Shown: positions 16,078 to 24,649, counted from the first letter of the stretch. The stretch is 43,583 bases of DNA from a virus (IMGVR_UViG_3300017922_000130:1-43583); one strand, 5' to 3'. The notes: generated by a model from the sequence alone, not told the origin. Translations and numbers: made by a program.

Positions 16078-16638
16078 TCACCACCTGAAAACCTTATATG
16101 GGTAAAGAAGGGCAGAAATAGAGAAAGGGAGTTCTCTAAACTCCCCTTTTTTATTTACTGCTTCTCTATTCTCATAAAAATGTCCACAAAGAAATAGTAC
16201 AGATTGTTTTATACTGCAAGGGACTATTTCATAACCAGCTTTAACTTCTACCCTTACTTTTCCCGGAATATCTGTAACATCAATAGGCCATCTGTCATTA
16301 TGGACTATAAGTGGTGGCTCTGTTTCAGGTATTATTGTATAATTTAAAGAATCTATATAGACTTCTTCATTATTTAAATTGGTATAATATACTTTATTAA
16401 CTTCAAGTATTGGTGTAATTGGTAGTTTTAAGACTTTACTTGGAAAGGTATCAAGTATAACTTCTACAGTCTTTTGCTTTATAAACCTTCCAGTAAAATT
16501 TTCACAGTATTCAGTAGCTACTTTTATTAGTGTTGTAATATAGGCATCTTCTTCATTATGCTCTACTCGAAGATGCCTTTTTACTTCATCTAAAGTTACT
16601 ATATCAGGTCCTATTTCTTCTATAATCTTAATATCCAT
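16078..16638 (-). CDS. Head-tail connector protein (HK97 gp6 / Phage_connect_1)
   Basis: 186 residues, VTLDEVKRHLRVEHNEEDAY, then ITTLIKVATEYCENFTGR near the N-terminus, the signature of gp6-type connectors that form the ring below the portal. The C-terminal SVLFLCGHFYENREAVN is also typical. ATG start, weak ribosome site, three bases after the preceding stop. Confidence 0.9.
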   Translation of the reverse strand: MDIKIIEEIGPDIVTLDEVKRHLRVEHNEEDAYITTLIKVATEYCENFTGRFIKQKTVEVILDTFPSKVLKLPITPILEVNKVYYTNLNNEEVYIDSLNYTIIPETEPPLIVHNDRWPIDVTDIPGKVRVEVKAGYEIVPCSIKQSVLFLCGHFYENREAVNKKGEFRELPFSISALLYPYKVFRW

Positions 16639-16640
16639 AA

Positions 16641-17078
16641 CTAATCACTATATCTTGCACCAGTTAAAATAGCTACTATACTTCCTTCTACTGGAGCATC
16701 TACTACTTCTACAGCTTTAATTCTTATGAATTTATACTCTAGTTTTGCAAGGGCCTGTGAATCTACTTCAATAACGTAGGTTTTATTTTCACCTGCAGCT
16801 AAAGTAAATCCTGACGTATCAGCTAAAATATAGTCTGAAAAATCATCACCAGTTAGTGCTTCTTTGTATCTAAATTCGATAGGTGAGGTTAAAGTGGCTA
16901 CTTCATCACTACATGCCTCAACTGTTATATTTGACGTACCTGTATCACCAAGACCTGTTGCTATTACAAATGTTACATGATTATAGTTTGATAAATCTAT
17001 TGGGCTTGTAGTAACTGTTCCAGCAAATGCATCTGCCTTAGGTGGTAAAACCAAGTTTATATGAAATGTTTTATTCAT
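16641..17078 (-). CDS. Phage head-region protein, unknown (possible decoration protein)
   Basis: 145 residues, beta-rich, small-residue rich, no cysteine-based motif. It contains YNHVTFVIATGLGDTG and a regular alternation of strands. Its place between major capsid and connector genes suggests a head decoration or neck accessory protein, but I recognise no family. ATG start after TGGAGGG. Confidence 0.55.
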   Translation of the reverse strand: MNKTFHINLVLPPKADAFAGTVTTSPIDLSNYNHVTFVIATGLGDTGTSNITVEACSDEVATLTSPIEFRYKEALTGDDFSDYILADTSGFTLAAGENKTYVIEVDSQALAKLEYKFIRIKAVEVVDAPVEGSIVAILTGARYSD

Positions 17079-17149
17079 TATATTCCCTCCAATTCATAAT
17101 TTAAGGGACAGCTTAAAGCCATCCCTGTTTGTTAATTTATTTCAAATAT

Positions 17150-18454
17150 CTATTTTCTATCTGCAAGGGCTACAAATGGTGATAAGCTACTGCTCCCTTT
17201 GTATGGAGTAAGTGCTTTATCCCAAATAGGTTGTCCGTCTACTCTGTATATAAATCTAAATACACTCTCATCATAAAGGAATCTTACATGTATAGATGAA
17301 GCTGCATTTATGCCGCCTTTATCAATAAGTAAATACTGACTAAAGTCAGCAAGAATTATGTCTCCAAGAGTTCCTAAACTACTACACTGCTCTATAGGAA
17401 TTACAGGCCTTCCAAATAATGTACTGTAAGGCTTACCTGCAAGACCATTTGCTGGCATATATACTGGTACACAACCATCACCAATTTTTAGTGATAATGT
17501 ATAAAGCATAGGCTCTACATCTTGATTAATAAGCCATACTGCATTTTGTCTGCTTCTTCCCCACATTCTTGACCACATTTTTACTATATTTTCTACAGTA
17601 ATAGTCTTTGCAGCTTGGCCTGTTTCTTTTGCTACCTTTACTAGAGCACCTGAATTTAGAATTCCAAGTGGTTGTCCTGCACCATTTCCATTAATTATGG
17701 CATCATCAATTTTAAACCCAAACTCTTCAGCAAATCCCTGCATAAGTACTGATTCAAGGGCAGCTGCATCGGTTAAAAGTTCATCTGTTACATAGCAAAG
17801 CCCAGTAAGTTTTTTAAGACTTAAATCCATAACTCTAAATTTAGGTCTAGAACCAATAAGCTGGTCAGCTTCATTTTCCCAGTAAGTTTGTATTCCACCC
17901 CATCTTGACCCATTAGCCCTACTTGTTTCATTAATAGCATTAATCTTAAGGCCATTAGAGTTGGTACTAAGGGGAATTTTTCTACATTTTGAAGCAATAA
18001 CCCCTGTATTATAGGCTCTTTTTAAAAGCTTAGAAACAAAATCCTGCTGAACTAGAAATCCACCATCACTTGGTACACTTTCAGAAAGTCCAGAAGCAGC
18101 TCTTGTTGTAAGCCTTGAATCTACTCTTCCATTAGGACATGCAGCCCTGTAAACTGCCATCATTTGCTCACCAAAGCTTTTAAATCTTTCTTCATTTTGC
18201 GGTAAGTTTGAATTTTGTGGCTCATTTCTTACTGGTTCTGAATCTCTCATATTAAGTTCTGCTTCTAATCTTTGCTGTCTTTCTTCAAACTCAATTTCTG
18301 TTTGTCTTTTGTCAATTTCTGCGTTTAAACTTTTCAGTTTTTGTTCTTCTTCATCGGTTAAAGTTCTATTTTCTTTTTCTACTGTTTCTAAAATACTTCT
18401 TGCCTCTTTTATAAGCTCTGCTCTTTTTTGTTTCATTTCAGCTATGTTTTTCAT
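17150..18454 (-). CDS. Major capsid protein, HK97 fold
   Basis: Builds the icosahedral shell. About 434 residues: an N-terminal coiled-coil scaffolding (delta) domain (about 1-95, KQKRAELIKEARSILETVEK), removed by the protease, then the HK97 core with FLVQQDFVSKLLKRAYNTGV, LTGLCYVTDELLTDAAALE and GNGAGQPLGILN. The C-terminal LFGRPVIPIEQCSSLGT and YLLIDKGG segments are standard. Start chosen at the ATG beginning MKNIAEM, with GGAG ten bases upstream; the extra 15 codons upstream do not fit the family. Confidence 0.94.
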   Translation of the reverse strand: MKNIAEMKQKRAELIKEARSILETVEKENRTLTDEEEQKLKSLNAEIDKRQTEIEFEERQQRLEAELNMRDSEPVRNEPQNSNLPQNEERFKSFGEQMMAVYRAACPNGRVDSRLTTRAASGLSESVPSDGGFLVQQDFVSKLLKRAYNTGVIASKCRKIPLSTNSNGLKINAINETSRANGSRWGGIQTYWENEADQLIGSRPKFRVMDLSLKKLTGLCYVTDELLTDAAALESVLMQGFAEEFGFKIDDAIINGNGAGQPLGILNSGALVKVAKETGQAAKTITVENIVKMWSRMWGRSRQNAVWLINQDVEPMLYTLSLKIGDGCVPVYMPANGLAGKPYSTLFGRPVIPIEQCSSLGTLGDIILADFSQYLLIDKGGINAASSIHVRFLYDESVFRFIYRVDGQPIWDKALTPYKGSSSLSPFVALADRK

Positions 18455-18526
18455 TAATTGATCACTCCATTTCCTTAATTTTAGGTATAAAAATAGCACT
18501 TACTGATTTTTTTTCAGATAAGTGCT

Positions 18527-19156
18527 TTAAACTTTACTTAAAATTTCAATTTTTCTTTTATATAAATCTAACTTCTCTTTAGCTTTTATAGCTTTTTTCT
18601 GTCTTTCTTCATCTTTATGTTTTTTAAAGACCTCATCCATGCTTCTGACCCCTACATCTGTTTGAGGATAGGCAGGATAAGTTACTGGTGATACATCAAA
18701 AAGCTTTACTTTCTGAAGTTCTCTTACATCCATACCATCTTCAAGTCCCCAGCGGTCCGATTCTACAATAAATCCGAAGGACATTTGGGTAATATCTCCT
18801 CTATCAATAGATACTAAGAGGTCTCTAGCCCACTGGGTATCTGGTGGATGAATGATAACTTTAAGTCCCTTTTCATCTTCCTTAAGCTCTAATGTTCCTG
18901 ATTTATTTCTACCAAGGACATAATCGGGATTATGGTTAAATAGGGCCCTTATATCATCCTTTTCTATTGAATCTTTAAATGCTCCTGGTAGTACTCTTTC
19001 TTTATATGGGAAAAATCCACCTAGTGTTTCACTCCACTCATTAAATACTGCTGCATGACCTTCAATAGTTCTTACTATTTTCTCTTCATCTTCGCTATTA
19101 GGTTTATTTTGGACCCTTAGCTCCGTCATGTTTATAGTCCTTCTCTCCATTTCCAT
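18527..19156 (-). CDS. Prohead maturation protease (HK97 U35)
   Basis: Removes the capsid scaffolding domain. The core RTIEGHAAVFNEWSETLGGF, FKDSIEKDDIRALFNHNPDY (catalytic His in NHN) and DITQMSFGFIVESD (catalytic Ser in MSFGF) is complete. Start is not certain: ATG at 19156 (GGTGG upstream) or ATG at 19129 (GAGAGAAGG upstream); more distal codons encode sequence unlike the family. It overlaps the end of the portal gene by about 50 bp. Confidence 0.92.
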   Translation of the reverse strand: MEMERRTINMTELRVQNKPNSEDEEKIVRTIEGHAAVFNEWSETLGGFFPYKERVLPGAFKDSIEKDDIRALFNHNPDYVLGRNKSGTLELKEDEKGLKVIIHPPDTQWARDLLVSIDRGDITQMSFGFIVESDRWGLEDGMDVRELQKVKLFDVSPVTYPAYPQTDVGVRSMDEVFKKHKDEERQKKAIKAKEKLDLYKRKIEILSKV

Positions 19157-20405
19157 TAGTTTCACCACCTTCCTTAGAATCATTTTTTGTCTTAGCAAAG
19201 GCACCAGCCATGTTAAGGGGAAGCATATTTCCATTAATAAGGTACAAATCTCCACCCTTTTCTTCACTAATTGGATTCATATCCTCTAATTCTCTTATAT
19301 CATTAGCACTATACCAGCCGTTTTGTCTTCCTATAGCGTATCCTTCCATCCTTGTTTTAAAATCTCCCCTTAAAAGTCCATCTATTGTGAACTTTGCAAA
19401 GTACTTTTTCCTCTCACTAGGAGTTAATAAACATTTATTAATAGCCTGTTCCCACCTTACAAGCCAAGGTCTTATGGTATGAACTGCAAATTCTATGGAT
19501 TGGTGCTCTATATTTGAAAAGGTTGCATGTTCTAGGTCTCCAATAAGGTGAGGAGGTACTCTGTATATCCTACATATTTCGTTTATCTGAAATTTTCTTG
19601 TCTGTAGAAACTGGGCATCCTCTGGTGGTATTCCTATTTCATGATATTTCATACCTTCTTCTAGTACAGCTACCTTATGAGAATTTCCTACACCTTTGTA
19701 TACCTCTTCCCATTGTTTTCTAAGCTTTTCAGGGTCTTTTAAAACTCCTGGATGTTCAAGTATTCCTCCTGGTCTTGCTCCATTTCCAAAGAATCTTGCA
19801 CCAAACTCCTCTACTGCCAGTGCTAATCCTACAGCTTCCCTTGCAGCAGATATTGGAGATATGCCTGTTAAGCCATTAAAAGAAAGTCCTGGTATATGAA
19901 ATATTTTCTCTTTAGCGTAAATAATCTGTTTATTATCAATAAAGTATTTATATCTAATTCTTTTAGTTTCTTTATCCCTTTCTACTACCATCTTATCGGG
20001 CTGAAGTGGATAAAGCTCTACTATATTACCTGCTCCATCCCTAACTATTTCAGCATAAGCATTTCCCCATAATAAAAGGTGAGCCATCATTGTTTCCCTA
20101 AAAGAAAAACTGGTCATTTCTTCATTGGGTAAATCGTGAAGAATATAGTAAAGTGGATGGTTTATGGCTTTTTCTTTCCCTTTAGTTTTTCTAATGTATA
20201 AAGGTAGTGGTAAACTTGCTACTGTTTCTGCTATTACTCTTACGCATGCATAAACTGCTGTTGATGTTATAGCATTGTATTCAGATATATTTTTTCCAGA
20301 ACTCGACTCTGTTCCAATATCTTCAGACATAAAAAAAGCCTTGATTTTATCATCAAGACTTAAATTTCTTTTTTCAAATAGTTTTGATATGAAGGGTATT
20401 TTCAA
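19104..20405 (-). CDS. Portal protein (HK97 family)
   Basis: Forms the dodecameric DNA entry ring at one capsid vertex. 433 residues, with YACVRVIAETVASLPLPLY near 52, LLLWGNAYAEIVRD near 112, and FQINEICRIYRVPPHLIGDL near 275, all classic HK97-portal motifs. TTG start with AGGAGGTG five bases upstream. Just upstream the operon is interrupted by the plus-strand toxin and RNA module. Confidence 0.94.
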   Translation of the reverse strand: MKIPFISKLFEKRNLSLDDKIKAFFMSEDIGTESSSGKNISEYNAITSTAVYACVRVIAETVASLPLPLYIRKTKGKEKAINHPLYYILHDLPNEEMTSFSFRETMMAHLLLWGNAYAEIVRDGAGNIVELYPLQPDKMVVERDKETKRIRYKYFIDNKQIIYAKEKIFHIPGLSFNGLTGISPISAAREAVGLALAVEEFGARFFGNGARPGGILEHPGVLKDPEKLRKQWEEVYKGVGNSHKVAVLEEGMKYHEIGIPPEDAQFLQTRKFQINEICRIYRVPPHLIGDLEHATFSNIEHQSIEFAVHTIRPWLVRWEQAINKCLLTPSERKKYFAKFTIDGLLRGDFKTRMEGYAIGRQNGWYSANDIRELEDMNPISEEKGGDLYLINGNMLPLNMAGAFAKTKNDSKEGGETNGNGEKDYKHDGAKGPK

Positions 20406-20481
20406 GGATTCACCTCCTATCTATCAGCTATATACTCTAACCTCAGCCTATTTAATCTAAATTTTCTTTCATTATGTGTCA

Positions 20482-20509
20482 TTGTAATATGTTATTTATA
20501 TGCTATAAT
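20482..20509 (+). promoter_or_regulatory. Promoter of the PemK/MazF-like gene
   Basis: TTGTAA (20482-20487), 16-bp spacer ending TGC, TATAAT (20504-20509), an extended -10 form. About 40 bases lie between the predicted start and the GGGGGA ribosome site. Confidence 0.7.
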
Positions 20510-20553
20510 TATTTTGTTGGGTTTAAATTTATAAAACTACGGGGGACAAAATT

Positions 20554-21114
20554 ATGAACTATAATAATTTAAGAGATATTCAAGATAAAGATAAATCTAC
20601 TCTTAATGCTATGTTTTCTGGTATTATAGATTCTTTAAAGCATGTTTCAATTAATAAAATATCAAATATAATAAGATATATTCCAGATATATGTAGATTA
20701 CACCACCTTTCTTGTGAAAATAGAAAACTGAGAAATTCTCACAAGAAGAAATATCATCCTGTAAAGGTATTTCGTGGAGAGATCTATAATGCTATAATCA
20801 CTGAAGGTGTAGGCAGTGAGTTAAGTGGCAATCACTTAGTAATAATAATGCAAAACAAAAAAGGTAATATCTATGGAGAAAAAGTCAATGTATTACCAAT
20901 TGAAGGTGATGGAACTAGAATAAATCCAAACTACCAAATGAGGCTATCAAATGAACACTTGAAATATGGTTCTTTGGATAAAGATCCTTCACGAATAATT
21001 ATTACTGATATAATGACCCTTGATAAAGCAAGATTAGATAGAAAAATTGGTCAGATTAAACCTGAATATATGTTGAAAATTAGTAAAATGCTCAAGTCTC
21101 AATTAGAGCTTTAA
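20554..21114 (+). CDS. PemK/MazF-fold toxin-like protein with N-terminal extension, no protein antitoxin
   Basis: 186 residues. Residues about 70-186 fit the MazF/PemK endoribonuclease fold: FRGEIYNAIITEGVGSELSG, then HLVIIMQNKKGNIYGEKVNV, then DPSRIIITDIMTLDKARLDR. The RGEIY and GSE elements and the ITDIMTLDKARL segment are retained. The N-terminal 65 residues (basic, with CRLHHLSCENRKLRNSHKKK) are extra. No antitoxin ORF lies up- or downstream. It runs opposite to the head operon between portal and terminase and has its own promoter. Directly downstream are two tandem structured RNAs, so antitoxin function by RNA is an attractive but untested idea. Confidence 0.85.
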   Translation: MNYNNLRDIQDKDKSTLNAMFSGIIDSLKHVSINKISNIIRYIPDICRLHHLSCENRKLRNSHKKKYHPVKVFRGEIYNAIITEGVGSELSGNHLVIIMQNKKGNIYGEKVNVLPIEGDGTRINPNYQMRLSNEHLKYGSLDKDPSRIIITDIMTLDKARLDRKIGQIKPEYMLKISKMLKSQLEL

Positions 21115-21148
21115 ACCTTCTATTATTAGAAGAATTCTAAAATCAGTG

Positions 21149-21177
21149 TTGACATTTTTATTGTTTACACTTATAAT
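21149..21177 (+). promoter_or_regulatory. Full-consensus SigA promoter before the tandem RNAs
   Basis: TTGACA (21149-21154), 17-bp spacer, TATAAT (21172-21177). One of the best matches to the consensus in the window, with no ORF downstream on its strand, so it should drive a non-coding transcript beginning near 21184. Confidence 0.85.
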
Positions 21178-21197
21178 AAAGATATATAATAATTGTT

Positions 21198-21275
21198 TAT
21201 CTAGCCTATAAATTAGGCATTGGCTTACAAAAGCTTTTCTAGAAAAGAGTTGTGATCTTTGTTGCAACTCTTTTC
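21198..21275 (+). ncRNA. Structured RNA unit 1 downstream of the PemK-like toxin
   Basis: Begins TATCTAG, then a hairpin CCTA/TAGG, the conserved block CATTGGCTTA, a hairpin GCTT/AAGC, TTTTCTA, and an 11-bp stem GAAAAGAGTTG/CAACTCTTTTC. There is no start codon between the promoter and the final stem. Unit 2 has the same order with stems of different sequence but kept pairing. T-tract after the last stem is weak (ATTTATTT). Confidence 0.75.
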
Positions 21276-21328
21276 ATTTATTTATCACATATTTATTCGT
21301 AAAATGAATATACTATATTAAGAAAGAC

Positions 21329-21401
21329 TATCTAGTTTAACATTTGTTAAACATTGGCTTAACAAGCTTTTTCTAAGAAAACTCCTTTTTAAGGGGTTTT
21401 C
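21329..21401 (+). ncRNA. Structured RNA unit 2, paralogue of unit 1
   Basis: TATCTAG, hairpin TTTAACA/TGTTAAA (in place of CCTA/TAGG), CATTGGCTTA, hairpin GCTT/AAGC, TTTTCTAA, and a final stem GAAAACTCC/GGGGTTTTC followed by TTTCTTTTT, a good terminator. The matched changes in stems 1 and 3 between units support an RNA structure. No clear second promoter is seen, although TATACT occurs at 21309. Confidence 0.75.
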
Positions 21402-21443
21402 TTTCTTTTTATATATTGATTTCAATTTAATCTAATTTAGCTA

Positions 21444-22988
21444 TTATAAAACCAATATCCCTCTCTCATCATACACAGAATCCTTATTCTCATTCCTTAT
21501 AGCCCTATCAAGTGCCATAATCATAGCCACTGCACCGTCTATTTTCTCTGTGCTTTTTTCTTTATCTGGCTTTATATTTCCTGCTGGGTCAGTTCTAACA
21601 TGTATATTATCCATCATCCACTGTAAAACAGGGTGTCCACCATGGGCTATTTTCTTTTCTAAGGTAAGTTTCATAAGTTCTTTTGTTGGTGGTGACATAT
21701 CTTTATAACCTTGTCCGAAAGGAACTACTGTAAATCCTAATCCTTCTAAATTTTGCACCATCTGTACTGCTCCCCAACGGTCAAAGGCTATTTCTTTAAT
21801 GTTGTACTTAGTACCTAGCTCTTCTATAAATTTTTCAATAAATCCATAGTGTATTACATTACCTTCTGTCGTTTTTAGAAATCCTTGCTGCTCCCATATA
21901 TCATAGGGAACATGATCCCTTCTAACTCTAAGCTTTAAGTTTTCTTCAGGTATCCAAAAATAAGGCAGTACATAATATTTATCATCTCCTAGTATTGGTG
22001 GAAAAACTAATACAAAAGCTGTTATATCAATACTACTTGAAAGGTCAAGTCCACCATAGCATATTCTCCCTTTTAGTTTTTCAGGATTAACTTTGAAAGC
22101 ACCTTTATCCCATACATCCATAGGCATCCAGCGTACTGATTGCTTCACCCACTGGTTAAGTCTTAATTGCCTAAAGATATTTTCTTCTGCTGGATTTTCT
22201 TTTGCGCTTAAAAAGGCGGCTCTTACCTTTTCTATATCAATGGTATGGCCCAGGGATGGATTAGCCTTATACCAGTTCTTTTCATCGGTCCAATCATCAT
22301 TATCATCTATTCCATAAATCACAGGGTAAAAGGTAGGGTCTATCTTTTTTCCTCTTAATATATCTTCGGCTTTTTGATGAACTTCCCAGCAAATAGAATT
22401 TCTATCATTACCTGCGGTTGTTATTAAAAAGAAAAGTGGTTGCTTTCTTGCATCACCACTTCCCTTTGTCATAACATCATAAAGCTGTCTGTTAGGCTGA
22501 GCATGTAGCTCATCGAAGATTACACCATGGACATTGAGTCCATGCTTTGTATAGGCCTCTGCTGATAAAACCTGATAAAAACTAGCTGTCGGCATATACA
22601 CTAATCTCTTTTGTGAAATCACAGGTTTAATTCTCTTTTTAAGTGCTGGACATTGTTCAACCATTTCTACTGCTACATCAAACACAATAGATGCTTGCTG
22701 TCTGTCTGCTGCACATCCATAAACTTCTGCTCCCCACTCCATATCGGCACAAGTAAGGTAAAGAGCTATAGCAGCTGCAAGTTCACTTTTACCATTTTTC
22801 TTTGGAATTTCAATATATGCAGTATTATACTGTCTATACCCATCTTCTTTAACAGTACCAAATATATCTCTTATTATTTTATCCTGCCAAGATAAAAGGT
22901 CAAAAGGCACTCCATGCCATATACCCTTTGTATGTTTTAGATTATTTATAAATTTTACTACCCTTTCTGCTTTTTTTTCATCAAACAT
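21444..22988 (-). CDS. terL: Terminase large subunit (TerL, HK97-type)
   Basis: ATP-driven motor and nuclease that packages DNA through the portal. 514 residues: Walker A-like IPKKNGKSEL (K67, S68), Walker B VIFDELH (D159, E160), and a nuclease half with YGGLDLSSSIDITAFVLVF (first acidic residue of the RNase H-like site) and IAFDRWGAVQ. ATG start overlapping the TerS stop by one base. The family usually makes cohesive ends. Confidence 0.96.
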   Translation of the reverse strand: MFDEKKAERVVKFINNLKHTKGIWHGVPFDLLSWQDKIIRDIFGTVKEDGYRQYNTAYIEIPKKNGKSELAAAIALYLTCADMEWGAEVYGCAADRQQASIVFDVAVEMVEQCPALKKRIKPVISQKRLVYMPTASFYQVLSAEAYTKHGLNVHGVIFDELHAQPNRQLYDVMTKGSGDARKQPLFFLITTAGNDRNSICWEVHQKAEDILRGKKIDPTFYPVIYGIDDNDDWTDEKNWYKANPSLGHTIDIEKVRAAFLSAKENPAEENIFRQLRLNQWVKQSVRWMPMDVWDKGAFKVNPEKLKGRICYGGLDLSSSIDITAFVLVFPPILGDDKYYVLPYFWIPEENLKLRVRRDHVPYDIWEQQGFLKTTEGNVIHYGFIEKFIEELGTKYNIKEIAFDRWGAVQMVQNLEGLGFTVVPFGQGYKDMSPPTKELMKLTLEKKIAHGGHPVLQWMMDNIHVRTDPAGNIKPDKEKSTEKIDGAVAMIMALDRAIRNENKDSVYDERGILVL

Positions 22989-23458
22989 TATTTCACCCTC
23001 AGTAAGCTTTCCATAGGATCATCATTTGTAGATGTTTCAGAATCTATTCTTATTCTTGACCTTGCAGAAGGAGTCAGTCCAAATTCAGAGCAGAAGTCTT
23101 TCATGATTTTAAGATATGTCTGGGCTATGGATACCTGTGGTACCTGCTGAATATATCCTGATGGGGTTTTGAAGATAGTACCATGCTTTGATAAAAACTC
23201 CTCGGCTTCCTTCCACCTTGCATAGGCTTGACAATATCCTGCAAATGCTGCTGCATCTATTTGAGTTAGTACTCCAATTGCTTCTAAAGTTTTAGCCATT
23301 CGCTTCCATTCTTTTTTTGCTTCAGGTTCAAGCCATGACGGACATCTTGGTGCCTTCTTCTCTGGCTTGGGTTCATTATTGTTAAGTGGCCTTTTTCCTG
23401 GATTGCCTTCAAGTACCTTTAGAGCAGTTGGTTTTGGTTTTCTTCCTCGTGTCGCCAT
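22988..23458 (-). CDS. terS: Terminase small subunit (P27 family)
   Basis: Recognises the packaging site and recruits TerL. 156 residues: TRGRKPKPTALKVLEGNPGK at the N-terminus followed by RPLN, then APRCPSWLEPEAKKEWKRMA and AAFAGYCQAYARWKEAEEFL are the P27 signature. ATG after GGAGGTGATACC. P27 TerS with HK97 TerL and an HNH protein is a common cos-packaging set. Confidence 0.95.
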   Translation of the reverse strand: MATRGRKPKPTALKVLEGNPGKRPLNNNEPKPEKKAPRCPSWLEPEAKKEWKRMAKTLEAIGVLTQIDAAAFAGYCQAYARWKEAEEFLSKHGTIFKTPSGYIQQVPQVSIAQTYLKIMKDFCSEFGLTPSARSRIRIDSETSTNDDPMESLLRVK

Positions 23459-23537
23459 GGTATCACCTCCATTTTCCCCACATTTGCCCCGTAAGGGGTT
23501 TTTATCTTTATTTCAATGGATTATGCCTATAACAAGA

Positions 23538-23560
23538 AAAAGAGCCTTTGTGGCCCTTTT
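23538..23560 (-). terminator. Intrinsic terminator between early single-gene units and terminase
   Basis: Minus strand AAAAGGGCC, ACAAA loop, GGCTCTTTT then TTC; nine pairs with one G-U. It sits upstream of terS, so late transcription reaching terS from the right must pass it. Confidence 0.65.
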
Positions 23561-23574
23561 CTTGGCTTCCTTTT

Positions 23575-23793
23575 TTAGCTTTCTCTTGCTTTTTCTATGG
23601 CTGAAGCTATTTCAAAACTCCAGTCATTTTCTGTAAGTTCTCCATCAGGGTTCCAAAACATCTCTAAATCCTCTACCATATCTACAATTTTCTCTACATC
23701 TTCCTTTGCTTCTTCCCATCCAAGTACATTAATTTTTTCTATCGCAGTTGCTATAAGACCTTCCATAGTGATTTCAAGTTGTGAACAATTCAT
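23575..23793 (-). CDS. Small acidic protein, unknown
   Basis: 72 residues, acidic, helical: MNCSQLEITMEGLIATAIEK, then VEDLEMFWNPDGELTENDW. No recognised domain, signal or membrane segment. ATG after AACAAGGAGG. It is the last of five adjacent genes that share the same leader element and is followed by a terminator, so it behaves as a one-gene unit. Confidence 0.6.
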   Translation of the reverse strand: MNCSQLEITMEGLIATAIEKINVLGWEEAKEDVEKIVDMVEDLEMFWNPDGELTENDWSFEIASAIEKARES

Positions 23794-23801
23794 ACCTATA
23801 A

Positions 23802-23856
23802 CCTCCTTGTTTTTTTGTTACTACTATACATCACTCTAAAAACAAGTAATTGCAAG
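23802..23856 (-). promoter_or_regulatory. Shared leader element, copy 5 (before the 23575 gene)
   Basis: TTGCAA, then TTTTTAGAGTGATGTATAG, bracketed by CTTGTTTTT and AAAAACAAG, the latter running into the GGAGG ribosome site. The stem differs from CTGTGTTT/AAACACAG of its neighbours at two pairs, both compensated. Confidence 0.7.
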
Positions 23857-23872
23857 ACTTTTATTCCTCTAC

Positions 23873-24649
23873 TTAATCTTTATCTTTAGGATTTCCTTTT
23901 CTAAAAGCTCCATTACCTGATAAGTTTTTAAGTAACTCTTTCCTTGCCACCTTATACTCATCGCCAATCATTCCAAGTCTTAAAAGCCATGTTCTGAAAG
24001 TGTATTTTTCATTATCTGTTGGCTTAACTTTTGCTGAAGCATATTTTAATTTTTTAGCGCTTTCACTTAAGATAGATACAAATTGCTTATAAACTTTAAT
24101 CTTTTCAGTATTTTCTTCTCCTTGTAAAAATTTAAAGGTTATTGTTTTGTCATAAAAATCAAATTCAATTCCTGGGCAGCTCCTTTCACCTATATCTTCT
24201 AGAGCAGTTTTAAAATCTTCTAAGGTTTCAATTTTAACTTCGTTAATACCGATGGCAAAATCCTCTTCCACTATATTGTCTTCAAGTTCAAAAGCTTTTT
24301 TAATAAGGTACTGCTTGCTGTAAATCATGTTAACTAGATTTCTTAAGGTTCTGCCGCTGTGGCCTTCCATTGGAAAGGTTGCTTCAAAGTCTGCAGCTAC
24401 AATTTCATTGGCTGTCCCAGTTTCTATTTTTTCAGTTTCTATTCCCTTAGGCTCTGCTTTTTCAGCTTCTGTTAACAACTTTTCAAGCCCTACTTCTTCG
24501 CCCGATACTGTTATGATTTTTCCTTCCCTGTCAATAGTGTAGGTTTCATCTTCTGTTTCCAGTTGGTATGCAAAGCTTGGTGCTCCCAAGTAATTTGCTT
24601 TCACTTCAAAATGTCTTTCTAGCGCCTTTATAATTTCCTTTCTGTCCAT
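23873..24649 (-). CDS. Conserved phage/mobile-element protein of unknown function (often annotated 'virulence-related')
   Basis: 258 residues. It has an N-terminal domain with NYLGAPSFAYQLETEDETYT, a variable linker (about 80-105), then FPMEGHSGRTLRNLVNMIYS, SCPGIEFDFYDKTITFKF and a conserved end YTFRTWLLRLGMIGDEYK followed by KNLSGNGAFR. From memory, proteins with this layout recur in clostridial phages and conjugative elements under the uninformative name 'virulence protein'; I do not know the activity. ATG after ACAGGAGGG. It carries its own copy of the shared leader. Confidence 0.75.
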   Translation of the reverse strand: MDRKEIIKALERHFEVKANYLGAPSFAYQLETEDETYTIDREGKIITVSGEEVGLEKLLTEAEKAEPKGIETEKIETGTANEIVAADFEATFPMEGHSGRTLRNLVNMIYSKQYLIKKAFELEDNIVEEDFAIGINEVKIETLEDFKTALEDIGERSCPGIEFDFYDKTITFKFLQGEENTEKIKVYKQFVSILSESAKKLKYASAKVKPTDNEKYTFRTWLLRLGMIGDEYKVARKELLKNLSGNGAFRKGNPKDKD

